64,000 nt of DNA from Eutreptiella sp. 'Long Island Sound 2002' (taxonomy: Eukaryota; Euglenozoa; Euglenophyceae; Eutreptiales; Eutreptiaceae), in assembly GCA_964036045.1 (NCBI GenBank), contig OZ038379.1, positions 23,468,152 to 23,532,151 on the forward strand. The letters run 5' to 3'. The position numbers and the translations under genes were made by a program. The notes beneath the pieces are model-generated. The model had not been told where the DNA came from and made no database searches. It was given only the letters and a program-made list of their open reading frames with translations. Positions 19,784 through 29,994 of this stretch are shown here, in pieces. The number at the start of each line of letters is the position of its first letter. Position 1 is the stretch's first letter.

Positions 19784-21130
19784 TCAAGGACAAATTGCAT
19801 TGTCCACTGCCAAGGCATTCTTCCCACTTCCCGGATCTCTACCAGCCCAATTGCAGTCTCTCACAAGGACACCAATCCTAAATGCAGCAGGACAATACTC
19901 CTTCAACAACACCTTCAACCCCAAAAGTAGCTCCTTGCTTTTAGACTGCATGTTGTTCAATGGTCCATTCTGCGCCGCAACGGCGAATGCATCAAGTTTG
20001 GCCTGAACTCTTGGTAGAAAAGTGCCAGCATTAAGACAAAGCGCCAGTATTGTCTTCTCCATATGAAGCAGCTTAACCTTTGTTGGTACCGCATCCCCTT
20101 CCTTGAAATCGGTGTGTACTCTCTCAATCAGACAGATAATGGGCATAAAGTTGCGGTAAAGCATGGTGATCATATGCTTGTACGGGTGCCAAACTCTGTA
20201 GATGAGGGGGAGGCTTGACCAGTGCAATTGGAAGTTCCAGGATGTGTAACTCTGCCCATACAGGTATTTCAAGAGCTCATAGTGAATCTTCATATCCACA
20301 CACAGTGGTAAATCATGACGAGTTGCCTGCCGCACATGCCGGATTGTATTTAGCAGTTTCAAGTGGTCCAGTTTGGTTCCACACCGTAGTTGAGACAGCA
20401 TCATTGGTTGCCAACGGAGAGATCGCACATTCTGCCGCACAATGTCCAGGGGGACTCTGACAAAAGTACGCTGAATCATGTCAGGAAGAGCATAAACCCG
20501 CCGAAACAGATCCGCATGACGAAGTTGTAAAGCATCAACACGCGCCCAATTGTCCGAACGGCATCCAGTAGTGAGACATGACCCGGAAATGGTGGTAGGG
20601 CCGGCAAATGTAATACGGCCACAGCTGTGCAATTTATGGAGTGGTCAGCATGCAGCGGGTCCACCCCATAATTTTTTTTCACCCAGTTGTCATACCAGAG
20701 CGCCATCTGGTGGTTCTGCATGCTTTGCCAAAGCCAAGTTGCTTGTTCTCGTGCATTGGCAGTAAGTGAGGGCATAGCTGCATGCACAAGTCCTGTGGGA
20801 GCCAACAATCGGCGGGTCCTCCGGCTCAATGAAATAGGCATTGGTACATCCTAGGACTGTGCATGAGGGGCTGCCATCTTTCTCAGAAGTCGCCACAAGC
20901 ATAGCAATTGATTTGAGAAAACAGTGTACCAGCGGGGCTTCTTCCGTATTCCATGGGCAAACAGCAACCGTGTAAAGTCCTTCCGTGATCTTTGATTTGT
21001 CCGCATTGCTAGGGCCCAGACGGCCAATAACCTTGCAGAGCCCCCATTGGCAACATCCGTCATGAGGTCATCAATGTTCTAAAACTCACGACTTGCCACA
21101 ACCACCCTTAGGAGTGCCGAATCCATGTCC
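19784..21130 (-). pseudogene. Putative transposase of unassigned family, broken
   Basis: Minus-strand protein inside the TIR element, in three consecutive pieces. Piece 1 (21,120-20,851) is VVVASREF, a TAG, then NIDDLMTDVANGGSARLLAV. Piece 2 (20,841-20,545) contains ALWYDNWVKKNYGVDPLHAD and SINCTAVAVLHLPALPPFPG. A frameshift near 20,545 leads into piece 3, which contains DLFRRVYALPDMIQRTFV, LPLCVDMKIHYELLKYLYG, VWHPYKHMITMLYRNFMPI and a helical C-terminal part to 19,784. The conserved-looking acidic residues (Asp of WYDNW, Asp of CVDMKIHY, later HTDFKEGD) could be a DDE-type catalytic set; that is inference. No N-terminal zinc finger is obvious. At least one stop and one frameshift disable it. 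Confidence 0.6.
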
Positions 21131-21307
21131 TGTGGTCACCTCAAAGCAAATACTCACATATTTGCCTCAGAACAAGGAACATACTGCATGTCAAGATTGT
21201 CGGAATGTTCATAAAATTCATCAAAGGCACAAATTTCGGGGCAAATGAAATCAAATTAGCACACAAATATACAAATACACAATAAGGGTATCAAAACGTA
21301 CAAAAAT

Positions 21308-21410
21308 GAAAGAGTGGCGAAATTTCGCGTCTCATGAGAGAAAAAATGCATGAAAAAGGGGTATGATATCGGCCAATTTCAAAGGAGTGGCGAAATTTCG
21401 CTTCATTTTT
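21308..21410. repeat. Twin perfect palindromes GCGAAATTTCGC
   Basis: The 12-bp palindrome gcgaaatttcgc occurs twice within the right part of the TIR transposon, about 77 bp apart, each time preceded by gagtg. It is a possible protein-binding site upstream of the transposon gene, which is read leftward from about 21.1 kb. Confidence 0.5.
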
Positions 21411-21595
21411 GGAATTTGGCTAATTCAGGGGTTGAAATTGACTATTTAGAATTGAAACATTCGTATGGTTCAAAAAATAGCTTTTAAAACATCAACTGAA
21501 ACAGTGACCTCAACCCCCCTGCATTTCATACCCTAAAAAAACACCCCAGTTCGGGGTAACAAATTCGACTTCTTGAGGGTCACCAGGGCGGGCAA

Positions 21596-23720
21596 TTAAG
21601 GCCTCCTAAGCATCAAGGTTATCCAGCAATTCTGACCATAGGTAGGGGTTCGAAACCGGACTGCTTTTCCCCACCAAATTACAAATTCACCATGTCCTCG
21701 CTCGGTGGTACAATGTTGTTCCACTGTTTCCACACAGGAGTCCAGAGGGCACTGTGTTTCCTTTGGTTTCCAATTTTTTTGTTGTTCCCCCCGTGGGAGC
21801 TTCCGCCACAAGGCAGAGAAAACAAAATCATGTAGAGAACGAGGCAATTTGGCGTTCCGTAGTGCTTTTTCAACCGTTTTAGGTTCTCCAAGTGTCCTGG
21901 ATGTGGACAAAAATGGGGAAGTTTCTTGTTTAAACCAATCACAACAAAAGGAAAACGCAGGTGTCCTCAAATTTGCTAGTGCAATGGCCTCTTGTCTTGT
22001 TTGCATTGTGAGTGGTGGTGTATCTAGTCAGTGAGCCCACAAGAGTTTTTGATACAGCCAAGTTGGCACAAATGTACTAAACAAATTATCATCTTCTGGC
22101 AGTTGTCCTGCTGTATTGATCGCCTTTGGATGGGATCCACGCAGAAATATGTGTGGGACAGTGAGCTTTGAAAAGAGACATTGTGCCATAGTGGTGTGTC
22201 GTAACTCAGCATTGAACCCCAAAAAATGGTGGTAGTCACTGAAATGCTCGGGAAAAGGCTCTGGCACTCCGGGCAATCTATGCCATGGTTTTCCATGCCA
22301 CATTGCTTCCCATTTGGATGGTGGGACGATGCATCAAGTTGAGGGATACACCATGCTTGAATGCAAATTATTCTCTTGAACTCATGGCCCACTATGGCCC
22401 AATGGGTGGAATGTGGGTGGTTCCCATAGGAACCGAACAAACATAGTGGAGTGCTACCAAACCAGGACTGTTTTTGGTTGCGATCATAAATACCCTCCCA
22501 GATGCAGGGGCAATGCACGGATATCATGTGTGACATCCCACCATGTGATTTGTAAAACAACATTATAGATAGTGCTTAGCATGTTGACAACCTATTTTGT
22601 TAGAAAAAACAACCCAGCTAGAAACACACTAAGAGGAAGAATCCGGCGTTTGAGAAACATCATATGTTCATAGAGGCTAGGTGACTATGCTTGTATGGAA
22701 AAGGCCCTTCTCCTGCTTGGCAGCGATGGCACCTAAGACGCCTAAGACATCTCCATAGCAATGTGCTAAAAAAGGACTCTGAAGTATTTGTAGCGCTCCT
22801 ATATGGGTAGTCCCGTGGAGGTCAGTTGTCTCACTAGGTACTCTCACCAGGTGCCCTTTAAGAGAAATGCCGACTTTCCTTGCTTCACATGGAGCCCTTT
22901 GAAATTTGTAGATTCCCTCGGCACATCAACACACCAATGTAGGAGAATAGTTGCACACGCTTGTGGTTCTTTGATGATGATGAGATCATCTGCATATAGC
23001 AGAACAATAATTGAGGGTGAGATTTGCGATACCCTAATGGTGAGTGGGGAGATCATAACAGCAAAACGGCATGGTGAAAAGGCATCCTTGTCTCACGCAT
23101 GATTCTGTGCTAAAGCCATAGGCCTAGCGAACCTGATTGTGTACGAGCAAAACAACACAGGCCATAAAAAGATTCATAATGAGTTTGATCAACTCTTTCG
23201 GAAGGCACATCATGTTGATAAAACTTTTAGCAAATGAGTGTGCGATAGAAGCAAATGCCTTCCAAAAGACCATGGTCAAAAAAATCCTTCCGGCATTGCT
23301 TTCCATTCCCCAGAGCAATGCCATAGGTAATGGAAAATGGTGACCTTTGATGAACCCCTTTTGAAGGGGGGGACGAGGGGTTAGTGGTACCACAAAATCT
23401 TGGGAGTTGCAGTGCAACCACTAGTGCCATCCATTTGTGACACGTGTTTTAGAGAACCAAAGGTTTGCAATCATCCACCGCCACCACTCCCTTGCCTTTC
23501 AGAATTGGATTCAGCAGGGTTGTGGCCCATTCTACGTTCACGGGAGCATTGTGAAGTGTAGTGTGCATGATGTCATGCAGTTGAGGTGCAAAGCGGAATT
23601 GGAAAGATGAGCAAACAAATGTTGGGATACCATCTATCTGCAGAAGACTTACGGAATCAAGTGCTGCATTGACGAGGTCTAGAGTGGGCGGTTTAATCAG
23701 TAGTCATGAGAGTATCTTAC
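21596..23720 (-). pseudogene. LINE B copy 2: reverse transcriptase to zinc knuckle, decayed
   Basis: Read right to left, the minus strand shows the LINE RT in order with several frameshifts and stops. DGIPTFVCSSFQFRF and VEWATTLLNPILKGKGVVAV (23,640-23,440) come first, then FIKGHH, IFLTMVFWKAFASIAHSF (motif A with the Asp lost; 23,360-23,220), VRQGCLFTMPF (motif B, about 23,105), LLYADDLIII (motif C with YADD intact, about 23,000), TGLPI...KYFRVLF (motif E, about 22,800), LSYDTPLWHNVSF and GQLPEDDNLFSTFVPTW (about 22,200-22,050), and FSALWRKLPRGEQQKNWKP, CPLDSCVETVEQH (about 21,820-21,700). It is then interrupted by the TIR transposon at 21,610. It encodes no functional enzyme but defines the family. 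Confidence 0.8.
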
Positions 23721-24659
23721 ACTACACCTTGTGAAAAAAGAGGCCCCGCAGGCTGTTGGATCCCGTCCTTTAGAGGAGATAGTATCTAGCCTGAACCGGA
23801 GGATGTCCGCACAAATATCACGGACTCAAGTAAAATGATGCCTTGTTTGTTATGAAGGGTTTTTGGTTTCCGAATGTCCTTCCTTTTTTGGCGTAGATTG
23901 TCAGTGTAGGGATCCTCTAGCACTAACTTCAGCTTATCTGGAATTATTTGTGCAATCCGATTCCTCTTGTGCTGCTAGCAACACCAACATTGAGCAGCCT
24001 ACCCTGAGGTTCATGGTATGGTAGCATTGTTCGTGAGGTACACTCGGGCCTTGGGCTACAACAGACACTCTTCCCCCTTCCCATAAACCACTGGCAACCA
24101 CATGCTGTTTTAAAAAATAGGATTTGCGGAGCTAGCTTCAAAATGCTGCAGAGAGGGTCTCATACCCGTTCAAATCAAGGAACCTAGCAGCACAAACCTT
24201 GCAGCTCTGTGCATGTGCAGTGTGGAATGTGTACATGAGGGACTAGTGATTGCCACCGTTTTTGTGGAGGCGGTTGCCGGAATGTGGTGCTAGCACCGCT
24301 TTGTCCCACTGTGCGGGGGAGACCAACCTTGGAAAGAGCACTTGTTGCGTGTGACAAGGTGAGGTGCCAATCTTGGGTGAGCGGGAGACCGCCTCGGGTC
24401 GCCAACGTGTGGTGGGAGTGCTACCGCCCGTTGAATAGCACGGCCTTTTGGATGCCGGAGTGCGGTCTTCCCTGTCAATCAGGGGGTGGCGGGTATAACC
24501 CAAGAGGGGGAGGGTGTTCTGCTTGCGCCCTGCTGCTTGGGCCTAGTGTAGCAAGGACCTTGCCCCCGTGTTCCTCTAGGAACCATAGGGGGGCTTCATC
24601 CAAGTCTGACTCTGATTCATGCTCCTCATTGTCCTAGGCATGTCAACTGGTGGTCGAAT

Positions 24660-26421
24660 ATCCCCTTAGGAGTTGCGATTTTCAGCACCCCATATCAGCC
24701 AACGTGTCCGCCTTGGTGTTTCCCGGGACACCCACGTGGGAAAGCACGTGCATCCATGTCGCACTGGGTCCCGCCGCCGCAATTTCTTGGAGCAGTTTCT
24801 CCCACAAGTCCATATGTCCTACTAACCTTGGTGGGCAATCCTGTGCCTTTTCCATTTGTTGGCCTTTTCTGTAGCCCCCATGATGAGCAACTACGAGTCA
24901 CAGCTGATGAGTGAGCGTCGCCATCGGTCGCTGTGGCGTATGTCATGCATCGGTGCTAAGAGTTCTCCTTGATTGCTTGTTTGCCTTTCACGTGTGGGTA
25001 TGTACTAGGCCGTATCCGTATGGTCACCGAAGAAGACCCCGTGCACTCCCACCATCCCAACTTCAGGTTGGGTCTCCAAAGAACCAGCAGGGAAGATTAC
25101 TCCCCATCCCTCGTGGGAGTGTTCATCAATGACTATCTGGTGGGTGGATGCCATGGCTGCCCCATACATGTCTTTCCTCCTCTTCTTAGGGCGGGGTTTG
25201 TGCGGTCGCGGGGGGGAGCGTGCCACCAACTGGTTGAGCCGTCGGTTGCGGTGTTGTTCATGGCCGTGATGGCATGTGCCGAATTTCCTGCTTCGGTAGC
25301 TTGGGATGTTCAAACCAGGATACAGAGCCACCGGGACAAAAAGATATTCCAGGTGGGAGGGGTGTCCTTGAGCCCGACTGCATTGCGAAGATTCCAAGAA
25401 GCCATGATTGCAGTCCATTGGGGGGGTTTGCAGGGAGAGGAGGTATGTCCCAAAGCAGATCTTGCGGGTCTGACTCTGTTGCGTCGTCTAGCATAGCTGG
25501 GCCCATACTGTGGCTCACTATTTGAAAAGCTAGAGGGAGGAGGCATTTGGTGAGGGTATGATGCACATCCTCCAGCTTGCCTTCAATGGGACAGTGGGTG
25601 CCATGCAGCATCCAATTGGCCAGCCTGGCCCCCAAGGGGAGCTTTTTCCACAGGGCTGTATGTATGAAAGTGTGGTCCCTTGGGGGACAGCAAGCTTCGT
25701 CTGCGCATGCCAGACTTCTGGCGTTTGTCGCAGTTCCGGCGGCTGCAGCTGCATCAAATAGCGCAACACTTTCCTGGTGTTCCACCTTCCCACCTCCCCA
25801 AGGAAATCGCAGACGTCTCATTGGGTGGTGACACTCGTCGGGGGGGGGGGGGCGAATTGAGATGGGCTTTGTGTGGGGGGGTCCATGTTGGTGGGAGGGA
25901 CTGTGTCAAATGCACATCTAGTTGTGCAAAGCGTGTCATTCCGGCACAGATCAATTTTGGGGAGCAGTATGTGTTGTTGTCTGATTCCCTGAATAAGACC
26001 GAGTGCCGGCAGCCCAGTCGCTTCACTTGGTCTATGTTTGGGGGTATCACAGGCACATGTTTCCGAAGCAGAGAAAAAACTTTCGCTCAGATTGCCCAGG
26101 AAAGGGCATGTGTTCAACGGAATGTGGCCCAGCTATAGCCAGGGCAAATCACCCAGCTCTGCTTGCTTGGTCCACCCATTAAAATTCTTAGAAGAAATGG
26201 GGGACAGTGGGTGTGCGCCTTGCCGGGACATGACAAAATGGGTGGCATGTTGCAACAGCAAGAAAAGACTCAGCTTGGGGAGAAGCAGTCCTCCGAGTGT
26301 GGGGGGAATTGGCGGAATGGGAGGAGTCAGTCTGCAGCGACTGATTCTGATGGCCACTATCTACACTTCGGCCCATTTCGTGCATACTTCTCCCATCCTG
26401 AAGTATGCTCTGGAAAGCTAA
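24660..26421 (-). pseudogene. LINE B copy 3: post-RT, zinc knuckle and RNase H, decayed
   Basis: Best-preserved C-terminal half of family B. CAGMTRFAQL (about 25,940) is the post-RT segment. FIHTALWKKLPLGARLANW with THCPIEGKLEDVHHTLTKC (25,670-25,560) is the zinc knuckle. LQSWLLGIFAMQSG continues to about 25,260. The RNase H follows at 24,960-24,660: CDS, a TAG, LLIMGATEKANKWKRH, a frameshift, MDLWEKLLQEI, and ATWMHVLSHVGVPGNTKADTLADMG with the H...GN..AD motif intact, ending at TGA near 24,680. Together with copies 1 and 2 it shows that family B ORF2 had the order RT - knuckle - RNase H. The 5.57-kb tandem array starts about 100 bp beyond its upstream end. Confidence 0.8.
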
Positions 26422-27410
26422 ATCAACAGAAGAAACATCCACTCATGCAGCAAATGCACTCAATCTGGTAGCGTGAGGGGAAGGCTCGGAACGCACGGGG
26501 GAGGGGGGGGGAAGATAAAAACGGTGGGGTTGCGTTGGACGTGCCGCTTCACGGTGAACGAATATGCAATGCAGCTTGTCAGGAAATGTGTAGGCCCATA
26601 GCTTTCGACATTTCACCCAACTATCATGAAGACGGCAGTGACGCCACCCAAATAACCTCACACACCCTAAAGGGGGCAACCAGAATGCTCCATGTGTGCA
26701 TGGTGGCACGCAGGGAGGTGGCCTAGCATTAGGACGAAGGCTGGGGCAGGGTACAAGCCGTGCATGCAACAGGGACAGAAATCAGTCTTCATTGTGGCAC
26801 GTTGGGTTCTCAGGCTAATATACAACTGCAGGAAGACAGAAGTGGGGCCATGGCAGTCCTTCGCGTCACCAGACACGAGGGTACGACCTCTATGTCATCC
26901 ATGACCATAAACGAACCGCAATGCACAGGTCCCGTGCTGCAAATCGCACATTGTGCAGCACGAAGACACAAACGCGTTCTGCATGAAAGCAGGCCATTCT
27001 ATTGTACAGAGCTGTGGGTAACACTAGCGTTCTGTTGATACTCACAGAACTCACATACCTCACAGAACAGACCCCCAGTGGCTTGCGCACCATCACCCGC
27101 ACATTTGGGGCTGACTGTCGTGATTATATGCAACGACTGCCTGCGGCTGCATGAGACAGCCACACAGACAATTTTCACACATATCCTCATCCCAAGTGTT
27201 TGGCAGCAGGCAACAAATCGGCCGTGGAGGCGTACTTTGAGGGGGCATGGGGTCCAAAGGTGAGACAAGGCGGGGGTGCCAAAGCCGTCCCCCATTGTCC
27301 TTCATGCTGCTAAACCAATCCGCTATGCCGGAAAGGAAAAGACTGGTGCGAGTTTTAGAACACCAGCACCGATGTCAAGGGCCAAATGATCCGAACCCCA
27401 ACAGTCGACA

Positions 27411-28100
27411 ATGCCGTTGACGGTCCGGACCAATGTGGGACAGCCCAGAGAGCACTGCAGCGAATACTTGGACACATGGATTGCAGAGCGGTCGGCTAAA
27501 TCGCGGGACTGGGGGCATAAAAGCCGTCAAAAACTCTACAAATTGAAACAGGAAAAGGATACCATTGCCAAAAAAGAGTCCACAGGAATCCCACTTTCCA
27601 CGGTCTATATCCCAGCGTGGGGGAGGGGGCAGGGGCGAGTAGGGTTGCTTCAGGGGGGTGGGGGGTGGGGGAACCTGAGGCCAGTGCACACGACTGCTGT
27701 AGCGCCAACTCTCAGAAGAATGGAGAAAGCAGAGGGAAGCAGGCCATACACTGGGATGGGGGTGGGGCTGGAGGAGGTGTGGAGGAGAAGGGGTGGCGGC
27801 GGGTGTGTTGAATGGCTGCAAGCAGTTCCCGGCAGGACGGACATCCGCAGGAGGGAGGGAGGGGGAGGCAGGTCCACAGACCGTGCAGACCGAAATTGCG
27901 TTGGCTCTGGTTCAGACTGGACTACAGCTGAACTGAATGCAATACTTTTTTACCAAGCGGTAAGGGTGAGACTCTGGAATAGTGTATTGAAAAGGACGAT
28001 GTTGGGAGCTGAAAGGGTCACCAGACGTCGTCCAAGATGGTACCCATGGAGCAAGCTGGGCCACCAGTGCTGCCGTGAGGCTGGATGCAGCAGCACATAG
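27411..28100 (+). CDS. Candidate exon region A, array copy 1
   Basis: A 229-codon plus-strand frame. Its first third is charged and exon-like (YLDTWIAERSAKSRDWGHKS, then KLYKLKQEKDTIAKKE) and is preceded by a possible acceptor, gcactgcag|cgaatac (27,460). The remainder is a reading of G-rich DNA and looks non-coding, so any exon probably ends near 27,630. No family recognised. It is kept open in copies 2 and 3 and broken by a stop in copy 4; near-identity of the copies means that openness is weak evidence. Confidence 0.3.
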   Translation: MPLTVRTNVGQPREHCSEYLDTWIAERSAKSRDWGHKSRQKLYKLKQEKDTIAKKESTGIPLSTVYIPAWGRGQGRVGLLQGGGGWGNLRPVHTTAVAPTLRRMEKAEGSRPYTGMGVGLEEVWRRRGGGGCVEWLQAVPGRTDIRRREGGGGRSTDRADRNCVGSGSDWTTAELNAILFYQAVRVRLWNSVLKRTMLGAERVTRRRPRWYPWSKLGHQCCREAGCSST

Positions 28101-29770
28101 AAGGGGCCTCTCACCGCCAGCTCGTACACGTCTAGGCAACATGATGCTGTTGGGGATGGATCTGGCCAGTGTACTGTGGCAAGATGCCCTGCCTGCCGGT
28201 CGGCTGCTGAACACCAGCTGTAGAAGGAGAACAGATGTCACAGACAGAGGAAATCAACCAACAACCGTCATGCACTTGTCATGCACTCCATGACTCCAAC
28301 ACCTGCTCCCCGTGACTTTCATTGCTTTCAGATCTGAGAGGACCTGATTGTTCATCAAGCTGTGTTTCGCTGGTTGCTTGTTCGATTGAATTGATTGAAC
28401 AGGGGATAGTGACTAGTACCTCCTTCAACCCTCCTCTCTCATGTTTCAGTTGGTGGATGTGGCGGCCCAAAAGCCACATGATGTAAGGTGCGTTTGCTGG
28501 ACGCAGTTGGCTGGCCCTGATCAGCCTTGGCCTCCATGATTTGATTTGTCATGGGGTACTGGGTGTGGTGGATTGCTATGTGACCATTCTTGCAACATGG
28601 ACGGGTGCTGTCCTTGGGTTGAAAACCGCTGTGCAGTTCGGAAAGGTTAGATAAAAGTAGGTTAGACACAAACATACAAAAGAGGGGAAGATGGGTGTAT
28701 AGAATTCAGAAAAGGGTGCGCACTTGTGCACTGGCATGAAATAGACGAATCCTCATCTACACTGCCGTCAGCGCCAACATACACATTGTTTTACCGGCAC
28801 TTTCATCAAGCCTTGTGTCGCCTTGGGAGCAATCTTGGTCAGAACATGATTCTTGGTACTACCGGTGTGTTAACATGCCTGCGTCCCATAACGCGTCAAT
28901 GGCTGTGTGCAGGTTATGTAGCTCGGTCATTGGCAAACTTGGCCGTCAAATACTCTAGGGGATTCCCTGTGCTGCTCGCTACTGTTAAGCCATATTGCGC
29001 TAGAAAGTCTCCAAATCGAACCCCTTCCAACCATGCCCCCGAACCCAGCCTCAAGCAACCAAATTGGGACCAGTTGTTCCATCATACCTTCCCTAAGGAC
29101 AACATAAAATTCTGTTTATTTTGCATTTTGTGTATCACTGGTGCTATTTTGCTCATGACACAAATGTATGCAAACATTTTAAAGAGTGGGTTACCGGTTA
29201 GAGGGTACGTTTTCCCGGCGTGCGCCCGGCGAGCCCGGCATCCAAATGAATGTTCCGGCCAACTATTCCAATGCTTTTCCCCCAAACATCACTCCCTCCT
29301 CTAGCCCAGGAACCCGAAGCACAAGCACGTTGTATGATTGTTGGCGCAATTCCAATTTTTTCGGCCAACAAAGGGGACGATCACATGCACGCTACCCTGA
29401 TGTTTAAGCCCAATGAGCCCAGGGCTCTTGATAATTGGTGAGGGCAGTGCAAAAAAAAAAAACAATGTTGCAGTTAGTCTTGGTTCCCCCCAAAGGTGAG
29501 TGACGTTTCCTTGGGGAGTTTGGGGAAGAGTGGGAATCCAAAGGGGACACACTTTGCCCCCTGTGTCCTCTGGACCTCAAATGTTCCCCAACAAGCCCTG
29601 CAAACCACTGGCAATGGTTCTACCCTTGACCTGGGAAAGTCCAAGGACTAGTGCAGGCTGTGGGTGAAATGACTCGGGCGGACGGTTTGGACAACCGGCT
29701 CAATATGGCGGTAGGGCTGTAGGGTTCTCAGGCAGTGCTGGGGCAAAAACGAGAGCGGTGGGCATCATAC

Positions 29771-29994
29771 CTTTATTCCACACCTGCACACTGGATTCAG
29801 GCACCACCAGAGTTTGGCCATCTTCCAGGTCCAGGACGAATTCGGCCTCACCTTTGCCAGGGCGATGGTCGAGGATGGGGAGTCGCCGGCCTGCCCACTC
29901 CAGGCCACCCTTCTCTGCCTCGGGGGTAGGCACTTGGATTTCAGCGGTCCATCCTTCAAACATAGACATTTTCAACAAATGCGTGTGTACCAGT
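29771..29994 (-). CDS. Exon-like segment B, array copy 1
   Basis: Minus-strand segment between an acceptor-like ttttcattgtgtag|AC and a donor-like AAAG|GTATGA, 224 bp. It encodes LVHTHLLKMSMFEGWTAEIQ, then EKGGLEWAGRRLPILDH, EFVLDLEDGQTLVVPESSVQ and VWNK. Codons favour G/C third positions, as in the 58-kb gene and unlike the surrounding DNA, which supports real coding origin. The VLDLEDGQTLVVPESSVQV stretch suggests a small beta-barrel fold (SH3/Tudor-like), but I cannot name a family. A relative of the first 20 residues lies at 47,985-48,060. Partner exons were not identified within the unit. Confidence 0.5.

Larger units (their letters stand above)
19553..21610 (-). mobile_element. DNA transposon with 22-bp TIRs and 5-bp TSD
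   Basis: The left terminus is cttaggaggccttaattgcccg (19,553-19,574); its exact reverse complement is at 21,589-21,610. Flanking copies of catca (19,548-19,552 and 21,611-21,615) form a 5-bp target-site duplication. The element is 2,058 bp long and sits inside the family B LINE copy 2, directly after the zinc-knuckle region. It carries a decayed minus-strand gene over about two-thirds of its length. Perfect TIRs and TSD indicate a recent or well-preserved insertion, although the gene is already broken. The 5-bp TSD with CTTAGG termini does not match a superfamily that I can name with confidence. Confidence 0.88.

Noticed and set aside
21640-21660. B-box-like ggttcgaaaccgg
   Set aside because: Lies in LINE coding sequence and lacks an A box or tRNA fold.
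27375-27821. 148-codon minus-strand frame in the array
   Set aside because: Antisense of the G-rich plus-strand stretch; proline runs are a composition effect.
28726-29304. 192-codon plus-strand frame, present in all array copies
   Set aside because: No motif, ordinary codon use, and its persistence only reflects near-identity of the copies.
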